Source of the DNA: Proteobacteria bacterium SG_bin4
Lineage (GTDB): Bacteria > Pseudomonadota > Gammaproteobacteria > Burkholderiales > Nitrosomonadaceae
Assembly (NCBI GenBank): GCA_002083395.1
Contig: LWDH01000002.1
Coordinates: forward strand, 1-64,000
Direction: 5' to 3'
DNA length: 64,000 nt
Positions 44,646 to 52,562 of this stretch are shown one piece after another. The translations under genes and the position numbers were made by a program. The notes beneath the pieces are model-generated. The model was given only the letters and a program-made list of their open reading frames with translations. It was not told where the DNA came from and ran no database searches. The first letter of the stretch is position 1. Each line of letters begins with the position of its first letter.

Positions 44646-45734
44646 ATGATGAATAAGCTCAATATCGCTTATACCTGCAATGTCAGAAGGCCGGACATGG
44701 AAGATCCGCGGTATGGCGAATTTGAAAGCCCGTCAACCATTGCCGCGATTACCGCAGCGTTGGAGCGAGTCGGAGCGAATGTCGAGCTGATTGATGTAGG
44801 GCCTGACATTTATCATCAGCTTGAGAAAAGGAAAAACAATATCGACCTGGTGTTCAACAACACCGAAGGATTGGACGAACAAGAATTGCGCGAAGCTATC
44901 GTGCCATTCTTTTGCGAACATCTGCACATTCCGTATTCCGGCAGTAGCCCGAAAACCTTCATCAACAAGATGGATAAAGCAACTGCGAAGCGGATTGTTG
45001 CTTACGATGGCGTGCCTACGGCGAAATTTCAGTTGATGATGCCTGGCGACCGGTTGCAAAACTTGTCGTTTCCGCTGATGGTGAAACCTTACAGCGAAGG
45101 CACCAGCATTGGTATCAACCAGAATAGTAAGGTCCATAGCGTGACGGAGCTCAACGAAGCGCTGGATGCCATTTACCAGCAGTTCAACCAACCGGCATTG
45201 GTAGAAGAGTTTCTGCCGGGGCTTGAATATACCATCGGCATCATTGGCAATCATGTTTTACCGATTTTGGAGTTCGATTTTGCAAAAATTCCCGGACAAC
45301 CGCAGGTTCGGGATCCCCATGTGAAAAATATAGAAAATCCTTACGTTACTCGACTTGCATGGAGTGATAAGGCAATCCACTTTGCAAAACTTGCCATTAC
45401 CGCGCATGAATCGCTGGAAGTGCGTGACTACAACCGCATGGATTTCCGCGAACGCGATGGCCAGTTGTATTTTCTCGAGGCCAACGTCATTCCAGGCTTG
45501 CATCCTACCGAAGCGGATTTGACCAATATGTGCCGTCATGCCGGCATTCCGCACAATGACATGATCGCCTTGATTGTCGATGTCGCGATTCAACGTCTCA
45601 GGAAACGTTTCCCCAGCCGGTTCGATGGGAAAACTGAAGTTTTGGAAGAATTGTCGGCGGCTGCTTTTGCAAAAGCTGCAAAAAAAGGTGTGATGACGCA
45701 CCAGGATCGTGTTTATAACTTACTTGGAAATTAA
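44646..45734 (+). CDS. ATP-grasp enzyme related to D-Ala-D-Ala ligase
   Basis: The 362-residue protein has the ATP-grasp layout of Ddl-type ligases: VFNNTEGLDEQELREAIVPF, PYSGSSPKTFINKMDKATAK, FPLMVKPYSEGTSIGI (ATP-binding Lys and loop), VEEFLPGLEYTIGIIG, and the metal-binding YFLEANVIPGLHP near the C terminus. It joins a carboxylate to an amine through an acyl phosphate. It differs from housekeeping Ddl at both ends and is not in a cell-division cluster, so a specialised dipeptide ligase is more likely. GNAT and DapF-like genes follow. Confidence 0.85.
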   Translation: MMNKLNIAYTCNVRRPDMEDPRYGEFESPSTIAAITAALERVGANVELIDVGPDIYHQLEKRKNNIDLVFNNTEGLDEQELREAIVPFFCEHLHIPYSGSSPKTFINKMDKATAKRIVAYDGVPTAKFQLMMPGDRLQNLSFPLMVKPYSEGTSIGINQNSKVHSVTELNEALDAIYQQFNQPALVEEFLPGLEYTIGIIGNHVLPILEFDFAKIPGQPQVRDPHVKNIENPYVTRLAWSDKAIHFAKLAITAHESLEVRDYNRMDFRERDGQLYFLEANVIPGLHPTEADLTNMCRHAGIPHNDMIALIVDVAIQRLRKRFPSRFDGKTEVLEELSAAAFAKAAKKGVMTHQDRVYNLLGN

Positions 45735-45750
45735 TGAGTCGATTAGAAAT

Positions 45751-46197
45751 ATGATTACTGCAATTACTAAAGATATATGCCCGGAGCTTGAAAAGATTGC
45801 CATGCAGGATATTGGCGCAATGTATCAACCGGATATCCGGGAAGAGTTGGATGGTATCGGAAACGGTAAATATTTTGGATTTTGTGCGATAGAAGATAAC
45901 AAGCCAGTCGGCTATGTGATTGCCAAAAGGACGGTCAATACGTATCAACTGATGGTAATCGCGATCGACAAAGATCATCGCAACAAAGGCTACGGCACTT
46001 TGCTGGTGGACGCGATCTTTACTGAAATTCAGAGACAAGGCGGCAGGATTCTGAACGTGATTATCGATGCCGATGCCAATGACAGTTTGCGTTTTTATCT
46101 TAAAAACGGCTTTGTTTTGACCGGCATCGTGCAAGACGAATTTATCTCGGGCGTGGCGCAAGCTCACTTGACCAAACGGATGGGATTCAATCCCTGA
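45751..46197 (+). CDS. GNAT-family N-acetyltransferase
   Basis: The 148-residue product has the GNAT core: a strand YQLMVIAIDKDHRNKGYGTLL with the acetyl-CoA loop (R/Q-x-x-G-x-G/A, here RNKGYG), then LNVIIDADANDSLRFYLKNGF. The frame opens earlier at a GTG overlapping the ATP-grasp stop; the ATG at 45751 gives the usual length. It probably acetylates an amino group of a small molecule or peptide made with its neighbours; substrate unknown. Confidence 0.82.
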   Translation: MITAITKDICPELEKIAMQDIGAMYQPDIREELDGIGNGKYFGFCAIEDNKPVGYVIAKRTVNTYQLMVIAIDKDHRNKGYGTLLVDAIFTEIQRQGGRILNVIIDADANDSLRFYLKNGFVLTGIVQDEFISGVAQAHLTKRMGFNP

Positions 46198-46254
46198 TCC
46201 AATACTTAATGACCAGTATTTTTCTACTTTCGATACAAATTTGAGGATACCGAT

Positions 46255-47091
46255 ATGAGAATCAAAGCGACAAAGATGGATGGATGCGGCAATTCTTTTT
46301 TAGTCATCGATGAGATGCAAACGCCACTCGAAGGCTTTGATCGTGCTCAGATTTCATCGGCATTGGCAACGCAGCAAGAAACCGACGGTATTCTGTATGT
46401 TGACCGCATGCAGGGCGCGCTGACGATGAAAATATTTGACCGCGATGGCACGGAAGAGACCATGTGCGGCAATGGTTTACGCTGCGCTACACGTTATTTC
46501 CGTGATCGTTATGTTACCAGCGATGTATTTACGATCATAACCGGCGATGGCGCGAAAGAAGTCGTGGTGGAACAGGAGTTGGTTGAGGTGAATCTGGGGC
46601 AAGTAAGAGATTACCGGCAAATCGACAACCATATCCACTATGCCTATACCGGTGTGCCCCATGTCGTCGTGATCGGTTCCGAATTAGATTTGGAGTCGGC
46701 CAGATCGCTTGGTAAAGCATTGCGTGAAGATCAATCACTGTGCGAGTATCTCGGTCACCCAGAAGGTGTCAATGTTAACTGCATCTGGCGCGTGGATGAT
46801 GGTATCGCTGTGCGCACGTTTGAAGTGGGCGTTGAAGATCTTACACTAAGTTGCGGAACCGGCAGCGCAGCGAGTGCTTATGTTGCTTCCAGAGTGTTTG
46901 GGACGTCATTGCCGATTCGCACTCATTCGCTCGGCGGCAGCTTGCGGGTCCGGGAAGATAAAGGTGGTTTGGCGATTTGCGGCCCCACTCGCTATCAAGG
47001 GAAAGTGACCGGTTTTGCCGCCGCCACGTACACGAAACCGGTTATGCCGTTTGATTTCTGGACGCATAATTATGCGTGGCAAGGATTATAA
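46255..47091 (+). CDS. Diaminopimelate epimerase-like protein
   Basis: The 278-residue protein has the two-domain DapF pattern with both catalytic Cys contexts: MCGNGLRCATRYF near residue 72 and LSCGTGSAASAYVAS near residue 201, plus the N-terminal KMDGCGNSFLVID. DapF interconverts LL- and meso-diaminopimelate without a cofactor. It is not next to lysA or other lysine genes and is divergent in the middle, so it may be an amino acid epimerase acting in the local pathway. A GAGGA site precedes the ATG. Confidence 0.85.
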   Translation: MRIKATKMDGCGNSFLVIDEMQTPLEGFDRAQISSALATQQETDGILYVDRMQGALTMKIFDRDGTEETMCGNGLRCATRYFRDRYVTSDVFTIITGDGAKEVVVEQELVEVNLGQVRDYRQIDNHIHYAYTGVPHVVVIGSELDLESARSLGKALREDQSLCEYLGHPEGVNVNCIWRVDDGIAVRTFEVGVEDLTLSCGTGSAASAYVASRVFGTSLPIRTHSLGGSLRVREDKGGLAICGPTRYQGKVTGFAAATYTKPVMPFDFWTHNYAWQGL

Positions 47092-47151
47092 TTTTGATAC
47101 TGCCATCTGCTTGGTTTTTATGTTCCGATCATTGTTGTTATTAGGCTTATT

Positions 47152-47430
47152 ATGGATTATGAGTTCTCGTGGGTGACCTTTTTTTTAATCATGATTGCGA
47201 TGGCTCTCGCCGATGTGTGCTGGACGCTTTACTTTATTGACGTGGAGGAAAGAAGGGCGCACGCCGCGGCATTCTGGTCGGCGATGATTATTCTGGTAAC
47301 TGCTTTTACCGTCACCAATTATGTCGAGAACAAAATCTACATTGCTGCTGCATTTCTTGGCGCCTATGCCGGTACCTACGGAACGATCGTCTGGAAAAAG
47401 AAAACCGAAAACCGTGAAAAATCCGGATAA
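47152..47430 (+). CDS. Small membrane protein of unknown function
   Basis: The 92-residue protein has three hydrophobic segments (about residues 8-27, 38-56 and 63-80) and a basic C-terminal tail. Acidic residues in the first loop (DVEERRAH) are notable. It lies 60 bases after the DapF-like gene, same strand, so may belong to that operon. I do not recognise the family. Confidence 0.6.
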   Translation: MDYEFSWVTFFLIMIAMALADVCWTLYFIDVEERRAHAAAFWSAMIILVTAFTVTNYVENKIYIAAAFLGAYAGTYGTIVWKKKTENREKSG

Positions 47431-47554
47431 CCGGTTTTAAAAGCCACGAGGGTATCGTGGCAAGTCATGCAAAAATCATTTCCCTCCAAGACGTAATGAC
47501 TTGATCAGCCAGTGTTTTGCAATGATCCGTGCATCCCGCGCTCCGGTTGCTGGT

Positions 47555-47583
47555 TTGACAGCACTTTCCGCTTTCAGTATATT
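47555..47583 (+). promoter_or_regulatory. Near-consensus sigma-70 promoter for the KS-ACP genes
   Basis: TTGACA (47555-47560) and TATATT (47578-47583) are separated by exactly 17 bases, about 65 bases before the ketosynthase start. Further upstream GCCACGA and TCGTGGC form a 7-bp hairpin soon after the small membrane gene, perhaps a weak terminator. Confidence 0.75.
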
Positions 47584-47648
47584 CCAAAGAACAGTGTTAT
47601 GACTTGTTTTCAAAAGCTCCTGCCTTAATATTCTCTGTCTGATTTCTT

Positions 47649-48866
47649 ATGCGTATCGTAGTAACTGGAATGGGGATTGTTTCACCGATCGGTATCGGTG
47701 TTGAAAAATTCTGGGAAAATGCAGTAGCCGGTGTCAACGGCATTGCCGGTATTCAAAGTTTTGATGCTGCCAAGCAGCGCTCCCGGATTGCCGGTGAGAT
47801 TACCGATTTCGATCCCGCAACATTTTTGTCTGCCAAGCAAATCGAACAAACCGACCGTTTCACGCAATTGGCGCTGCATGCCGCCAATCAGGCGATAACG
47901 GATGCCGGCAGTCTTGAAAGTTATGAACCGCGGCGGCTGGCGGTATGCCTGGGGTCCGGCATGGGTGGGTTTTCAACCTTTGAATACTCCGCAGCGCGCA
48001 AACTGCAAAGTAAATCGATTCCGCCATTTTCTGTCCCGCGCATCATGGCTAACTCGGCAGGTGCCTGGATTGCCACTCAATACGGCTTGAAGGGCAGCAA
48101 TTTAACCTGCAGCACCGCTTGCTCATCTGGCGCGAACGCCATCGGCATGGCGCTTGATCTGCTGCGCAGCGGCAAAGCCGATGCCGTAGTGACCGGCGGC
48201 GCGGAAGCCTGTGTATTGCCGCTGACGATGTCCGGTTTCGAAGCATTGTTTGCATTGTCCACCGGTTTCAATAACGATCCGGCGCATGCCTCACGGCCGT
48301 TCGCCAAAGGCCGCGACGGTTTTGTGATGGGTGAGGGTGCGGGCATTTTGATCCTGGAGCGCGAAGAAGCCGCGCAGCAACGCGGCGCCAAAATTTATGC
48401 GGAATTGGCCGGTTACGGCTGCGCCTGCGACGCGACGCACATCGTTGCGCCGGACATGGACGGGCAAGTCGCGGCAATGCAAGCCGCGCTCGACGATGCC
48501 GGATTGACCCCGGACAAGATCGATTACATCAACGCTCACGCCACTTCGACTCCGATCGGCGATGTCGTCGAAACCAAAGCGATCAAGCAGTTATTCGGCG
48601 AACGCGCCAAAGAGATACCGATCAGCGCCACCAAATCGATGGTCGGCCATAGCATCGGCGCTTCCGCCGCGATCGGCAGCATCGCCGCGATTATGACCTT
48701 GCAAACCGGCACCATCCATCCGACAATCAACCTGCTCGAAGCCGATCCCGAATGCGACCTCGACTATACGCCCAACACCGCCGTACAAAAATACGTGCGC
48801 ACCGTGCTGTGCAATGCCTTCGGCTTCGGTGGCAACAACGCCAGCCTCATTTATACAACCCGTTAA
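47649..48866 (+). CDS. Beta-ketoacyl-ACP synthase (FabF-like)
   Basis: The 405-residue condensing enzyme has the full catalytic set: Cys in TCSTACSSGANA near residue 160, His in NAHATSTPIGD near 297 and His in MVGHSIGASAAIG near 335, with a GFGGNNASL end. It extends acyl chains on ACP. It resembles FabF, but the gene order is KS before ACP, without fabD/fabG, so it is probably a second, specialised synthase and not the housekeeping enzyme. GC is higher toward its 3' end than in the preceding genes. Confidence 0.88.
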   Translation: MRIVVTGMGIVSPIGIGVEKFWENAVAGVNGIAGIQSFDAAKQRSRIAGEITDFDPATFLSAKQIEQTDRFTQLALHAANQAITDAGSLESYEPRRLAVCLGSGMGGFSTFEYSAARKLQSKSIPPFSVPRIMANSAGAWIATQYGLKGSNLTCSTACSSGANAIGMALDLLRSGKADAVVTGGAEACVLPLTMSGFEALFALSTGFNNDPAHASRPFAKGRDGFVMGEGAGILILEREEAAQQRGAKIYAELAGYGCACDATHIVAPDMDGQVAAMQAALDDAGLTPDKIDYINAHATSTPIGDVVETKAIKQLFGERAKEIPISATKSMVGHSIGASAAIGSIAAIMTLQTGTIHPTINLLEADPECDLDYTPNTAVQKYVRTVLCNAFGFGGNNASLIYTTR

Positions 48867-48888
48867 ACTCACAATAGGTGCCCTAACC

Positions 48889-49143
48889 ATGGATACAGCA
48901 GAACTCGAAGCAAAAGTGATCGAATTCATCGCGTCGAAAGTCGACAATGTCGACGCCTCGACGATCACCACCGCCTCCAAATTCGACGAACTCGGACTCG
49001 ACTCGATGGACACCATTCAACTGCTGTTTGACGCCGAGGATACCTTTGGTGTTACTTTCGACGGTGAGGAAGTCAAAACCCTGCGTAGCGTCGGCGACAT
49101 CATCGACTATATCAGCAAGCACCCGCCGGAGGGGGAGGCCTAG
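48889..49143 (+). CDS. Acyl carrier protein
   Basis: The 84-residue acidic protein has the phosphopantetheine attachment site in DELGLDSMDTIQLLFDAED and the usual four-helix pattern. It starts 22 bases after the ketosynthase, so the two form a pair. Differences from housekeeping AcpP (for example VDASTITTASKF in place of the usual loop) fit a dedicated carrier. The ATG at 48889 is preferred; the frame opens earlier inside the KS gene. Confidence 0.9.
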   Translation: MDTAELEAKVIEFIASKVDNVDASTITTASKFDELGLDSMDTIQLLFDAEDTFGVTFDGEEVKTLRSVGDIIDYISKHPPEGEA

Positions 49144-49263
49144 GGTCGAGGATCCAACACAAAGGGATATCCGTGAACGATTCCGTATTGGATTTCATTT
49201 CTGACGTAATGATTTGCGCGATTTTGAGCGTCGAATTGAAGTTGGGCCTCGGCGTAGATGTCT

Positions 49264-50322
49264 ATGGCTCCTACTGACGATTGGACGGTTCTACGCAATC
49301 ATCTGGCAAGCAATATCTCGGCTCCGCCGAACGAGACGTATTTGACGTCGGCAGACTTGATTCAAGACGTCGACTTGCTAGCAGACATCTTTCCATCCGA
49401 GAAGCTTCGTAACCCTGACGCTTCGCTATGAGTCGGCTGGGTTGTCGGCCAGTTAGTTGAGAATCCGACCGGAGTGCCATGGCATTGGCAAGCGCTCCAC
49501 TGCTACGCAGAAATCGTTCGACAGGTTTCTCACCTTCCCGGTTGGCCCACACTGCGGCAGCGTCTCCCGTCGCACCGAGGGTTTGAGAATCAGTTGCTTG
49601 CCACTTTCTTCCTGCATAGCCACTGCTCAGTGCAAGCAATTGAAGACGCGATTCTTGGCGTGGAGGCTGATATCGAAGTGCGTGTCGATGAGACACCTGC
49701 TTTCGTGGAGGTCAAGACCATCGATCAGTCTGCCAAGCAAATTCGTATGTTTCAAGCGGTGGGAAGCATTTCGACGATTTTGCATAACGAATGTCCAAAG
49801 GCTCCAGACGGCAAATCTCTATCCCTGGTGGATTTCGATGGCGTGGTTCCGAAAGATATCAGTATTGATGAGTGGCGACGGCTTCTTTTACCGTTGCCGA
49901 TGGGTCCCGAGGCGCGCCGGATCGATCTAGGTCAGGGGTATGTCGTTAACTTAGAGTTCAGATTGTCCGGTCAGGGAAAGATCCGAGGCCTCAACGTCTT
50001 CCGTAATCTAGGGAATCACCTTGCCACAACAGAAGCAAGGATCCCGGTTGGTTCCACATCCAGAGTCCTGTTTCTCGCTGTGGTACCGGTCGCTACGATC
50101 TGGGAGTTGCGGAAGCATGATTTCTCTCTCGTCCAAAGGTATTTTGAGGCGCGGAAGGTACTTGGTTTGCTCTTCTTGGGATGGGTGCCGGGCACTGCAT
50201 CACTGAACTTCACCCGTCTTGGCATCTTGAAAACTGCGTATAGCACTGATCAAGTAGCGACACTCGAAAGAGCCTTGCCAATTGAATGGAGGTTTCCCTA
50301 CGAGGAGAAGTGGATTAGTTAA
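49264..50322 (+). pseudogene. Nuclease-like gene interrupted by an in-frame TGA
   Basis: A frame starting MAPTDDWTVLRNHLASN at 49264 runs 55 codons to a TGA at 49429-49431, and the same frame continues without a break from VGWVVGQLVENPTGV to a stop at 50322. The open downstream part alone would start at a GTG (49474). Joined, the protein would be about 352 residues. DIEVRVDETPAFVEVKTI resembles the D...(D/E)xK core of PD-(D/E)XK nucleases. Codon use differs from core genes. Most likely a nonsense-mutated transferred gene; a sequencing error or internal start are alternatives. Confidence 0.65.
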
Positions 50323-50355
50323 CCCGCGTAAGGCGGAAGCTGAAAGTGTTCCGCC
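50319..50355. repeat. Hairpin repeat, copy 1
   Basis: A 37-base unit starting TTAACC that supplies the stop of the preceding gene. GGCGGAA and TTCCGCC form a perfect 7-bp stem inside it. It matches the unit at 51226-51262 apart from scattered transitions. Confidence 0.6.
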
Positions 50356-50449
50356 CCAATCACTTCGTCGCCGGTTTCGGTTTGGTTTCAATGTTAGTCA
50401 TTCAAGCAAAAACTCTTCCAATCTTGTTACATAGGAGAATCATTAAAAT

Positions 50450-51178
50450 ATGTTCATCGCAATGACAATCAATATGCGTCGCTTGTTGCTACTGCTCATC
50501 TCCATAGGCGCTATTCTGTTGTACATGGGAGCTGCCCATGCTGGTGTGGCAGTCGTATTGCCTAGCGACCAACAAACCTCATGTGGTACTCCAAGTAACC
50601 CCATTTTTAGTTTTCCGTGCGGGGAAGTGCATCTGGGTCCTGGATTGGGTACGATTCCTGGCGTTGGTGTTTCTGAGCAACGCGCTGCCGCGGAGTTTCC
50701 GATTGCTGGGATTGCCGGGCTTCACAGCGCGATTCTTGTGCTTACCGCAACAGGAAGGTCACCTTACTCCACTCTCCAGGGCGATCCGGTGATTGAGTTT
50801 CGCGGTTATCAGGGAGACGGATTGATTTCTGCTTCTGACGTAAGTGCAGGCACATTCTTGTTTGCTGCATCATTTCCTGACCACCTTGCGATCTACAGCT
50901 TTGACGTAACAACCTTTATCTCCGAAGCGCTAGGCCAAGGGTGGTCTCACGTGGGCTTTTCGTTGCGTGATGTGGCATTTGGAAGTAGCATTTCATTTAG
51001 TCCGAGGCATTCTGGGAATGGTAATTTCCTTCAAATCGACGCAGATCTTGTCCCTCTTCCTGCGATTCCGGAGCCTTCCGGTTATGCTCTGATGCTGGCC
51101 GGATTGTGCATACTGGTGGTTTCAGCTCGTCACCTCTCTTCACCACCCCGGTATCCCGGTGCGGGGCGCTTCGCTTGA
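50450..51178 (+). CDS. PEP-CTERM exoprotein
   Basis: PEP-CTERM proteins are exported and processed by an exosortase. The 242-residue product has a signal peptide (RRLLLLLISIGAILLY, then GAAHAG) and the C-terminal sorting signal IPEPSGYALMLAGLCILVVSARH. Instead of ending with a few Arg, 14 extra residues rich in Pro and Gly follow, suggesting that the original end was lost. The ATG at 50474 is an alternative start. The body looks like beta-strand domain; function unknown. Flanked by the two hairpin repeats. Confidence 0.8.
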   Translation: MFIAMTINMRRLLLLLISIGAILLYMGAAHAGVAVVLPSDQQTSCGTPSNPIFSFPCGEVHLGPGLGTIPGVGVSEQRAAAEFPIAGIAGLHSAILVLTATGRSPYSTLQGDPVIEFRGYQGDGLISASDVSAGTFLFAASFPDHLAIYSFDVTTFISEALGQGWSHVGFSLRDVAFGSSISFSPRHSGNGNFLQIDADLVPLPAIPEPSGYALMLAGLCILVVSARHLSSPPRYPGAGRFA

Positions 51179-51225
51179 GTTCCGGCGGACTTCTCCTCGC
51201 TACGCCGAAGCGGGCTTCGATTGAT

Positions 51226-51262
51226 TAACCTGCATAAGGTGGAAGCCAGAGGCGTTCTGCCA
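51226..51262. repeat. Hairpin repeat, copy 2
   Basis: A 37-base unit starting TTAACC, aligned base for base with 50319-50355. Differences are almost all transitions and keep the stem through G-U pairs (GGTGGAA with TTCTGCC). Confidence 0.6.
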
Positions 51263-51445
51263 AATGGAAGCATTCCTCTCGAATGTCCCACCCACCGAAC
51301 GAAAGTGATGATCGCTTGGGGTGTGTTCTGATGACGGCTTTGGTTTAGCAGATCGTCCATTAGGTATCCGCCATACGGAATTTCTTGTATGCTCAAAGTA
51401 ATTACATTATAGTGGTGCCGCTATCATAACTCATTCGTGTTGCTC

Positions 51446-51700
51446 ATGACCCATCTCATTAAAATAGGTAACTCCCAGGGCATTCGTATTCCCAAGCCGC
51501 TCATTGAACAAGCCGACTTGGAAGGCAAGGATTTGCAATTGCAAGTCGTCGAGGGCGGTTTGTTGATTTCACCTATGAAACCGGCGCGTGATGGTTGGCG
51601 GGAATCCATCGAAGCTACATTGAAGACTCACGGCACGGAGCCGCTGGATCAGGAATGGTTGAATGCACCGCTGTCTACCGATGACGATTGGGACTGGTGA
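51446..51700 (+). CDS. mazE: MazE-like antitoxin
   Basis: The 84-residue protein has an N-terminal AbrB/MazE swapped-hairpin domain (LIKIGNSQGIRIPKPLIEQA, then LQLQVVEGGLLISP) and an acidic C-terminal tail that binds toxin. The frame opens at a GTG three codons earlier. Its stop overlaps the toxin start by one base (TGATG). Confidence 0.88.
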   Translation: MTHLIKIGNSQGIRIPKPLIEQADLEGKDLQLQVVEGGLLISPMKPARDGWRESIEATLKTHGTEPLDQEWLNAPLSTDDDWDW

Positions 51701-52023
51701 TGCCCGAAGTTTCGCGGTTCCAGGTTTGGCTGGTGCAACTCGACCCGACGCAAGGCGCGGAAATCAATAAAACAAGACCGTGTGTTGTTATTTCTCCGGA
51801 TGAGCTTTCTGCGTTATCCACCGTGCTGATGGCGCCGATGACAAGCCGCGGTTTTGAATTTCCGTGCCGGGTTGCTTGTACTTTTAAGGAGAAACAGGGT
51901 TTGATTTTGCTCGATCAAATCCGCGCTGTCGATAAAACGCGCCTGGTTAGCAAGCTTGGCGTCATTGACGAGGCGGCACAAATGGAGTTGTGCCAGCGAT
52001 TGCAGGTGTTGTTTGCGTATTAA
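51700..52023 (+). CDS. mazF: MazF/PemK-type endoribonuclease toxin
   Basis: MazF cuts single-stranded RNA at short motifs and arrests growth. The 107-residue protein has the PemK pattern VWLVQLDPTQGAEINKTRPCVVISPDE, VLMAPMTS and LLDQIRAVDKTRL. It is translationally coupled to MazE. A second toxin-antitoxin system in this accessory region. Confidence 0.9.
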   Translation: MPEVSRFQVWLVQLDPTQGAEINKTRPCVVISPDELSALSTVLMAPMTSRGFEFPCRVACTFKEKQGLILLDQIRAVDKTRLVSKLGVIDEAAQMELCQRLQVLFAY

Positions 52024-52062
52024 CAGCTTGTTGAATAATCTGCCAGAGAGGGGAAAATAATC

Positions 52063-52509
52063 ATGTCGACCAATACCGTCCGTCTTCATCGCGTGCTGCG
52101 TGCGCCGCCTGAAAGAATTTACCGTGCTTTTCTGGATGCCGATGCGTTGGTTAAATGGTTGCCGCCGAACGGTTTTACTGCGAAGGTTCATCATAGCGAT
52201 GCGAGAGTCGGCGGCAGTTTTAAAATGTCTTTCACAAACTTCAGCACCGGGCATCGCCATGCATTCGGCGGTGAGTACCTGGAATTGCTGCCGCATGAGC
52301 GCATCCGCTATACCGATAAGTTCGATGATCCCAATTTGCCGGGAGAAATGCAGGTGACGATATCGCTGAAACAAGTTTCCTGCGGCACCGAGTTGAACAT
52401 CATGCAGGAAGGCATACCGGCGGTGATTCCCGCCGAAGCTTGCTATCTCGGTTGGCAGGAATCGCTTGGTTTGCTTGCCCTGCTTGTCGAAGCCGAAATT
52501 CCGAACTAA
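52063..52509 (+). CDS. SRPBCC (AHSA1-like) domain protein
   Basis: The 148-residue protein has the START/Bet v1-like pattern of AHSA1 proteins: VRLHRVLRAPPERIYRAFLD, KWLPPNGFTAKVHHSDARVGG, GEYLELLPHERIRYTDKF and the final YLGWQESLGLLALLVEAEI helix. These bind small hydrophobic ligands; the ligand is unknown. GAGGGG lies 10 bases before the ATG. Confidence 0.85.
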   Translation: MSTNTVRLHRVLRAPPERIYRAFLDADALVKWLPPNGFTAKVHHSDARVGGSFKMSFTNFSTGHRHAFGGEYLELLPHERIRYTDKFDDPNLPGEMQVTISLKQVSCGTELNIMQEGIPAVIPAEACYLGWQESLGLLALLVEAEIPN

Positions 52510-52562
52510 TCTGGCACTGTATTAATTCCGCAAGCTTGGGCGGGGGTAATTGTATTGTGGTT

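Noticed and set aside
49173..49277. Short frame after the ACP gene as a second carrier protein
   Set aside because: It is 34 codons long, lacks the Ser attachment motif, and overlaps the start of the next gene in another frame.
49271..49696. 141-residue minus-strand frame
   Set aside because: It is antisense to the nuclease-like gene and shows no domain or start signals.
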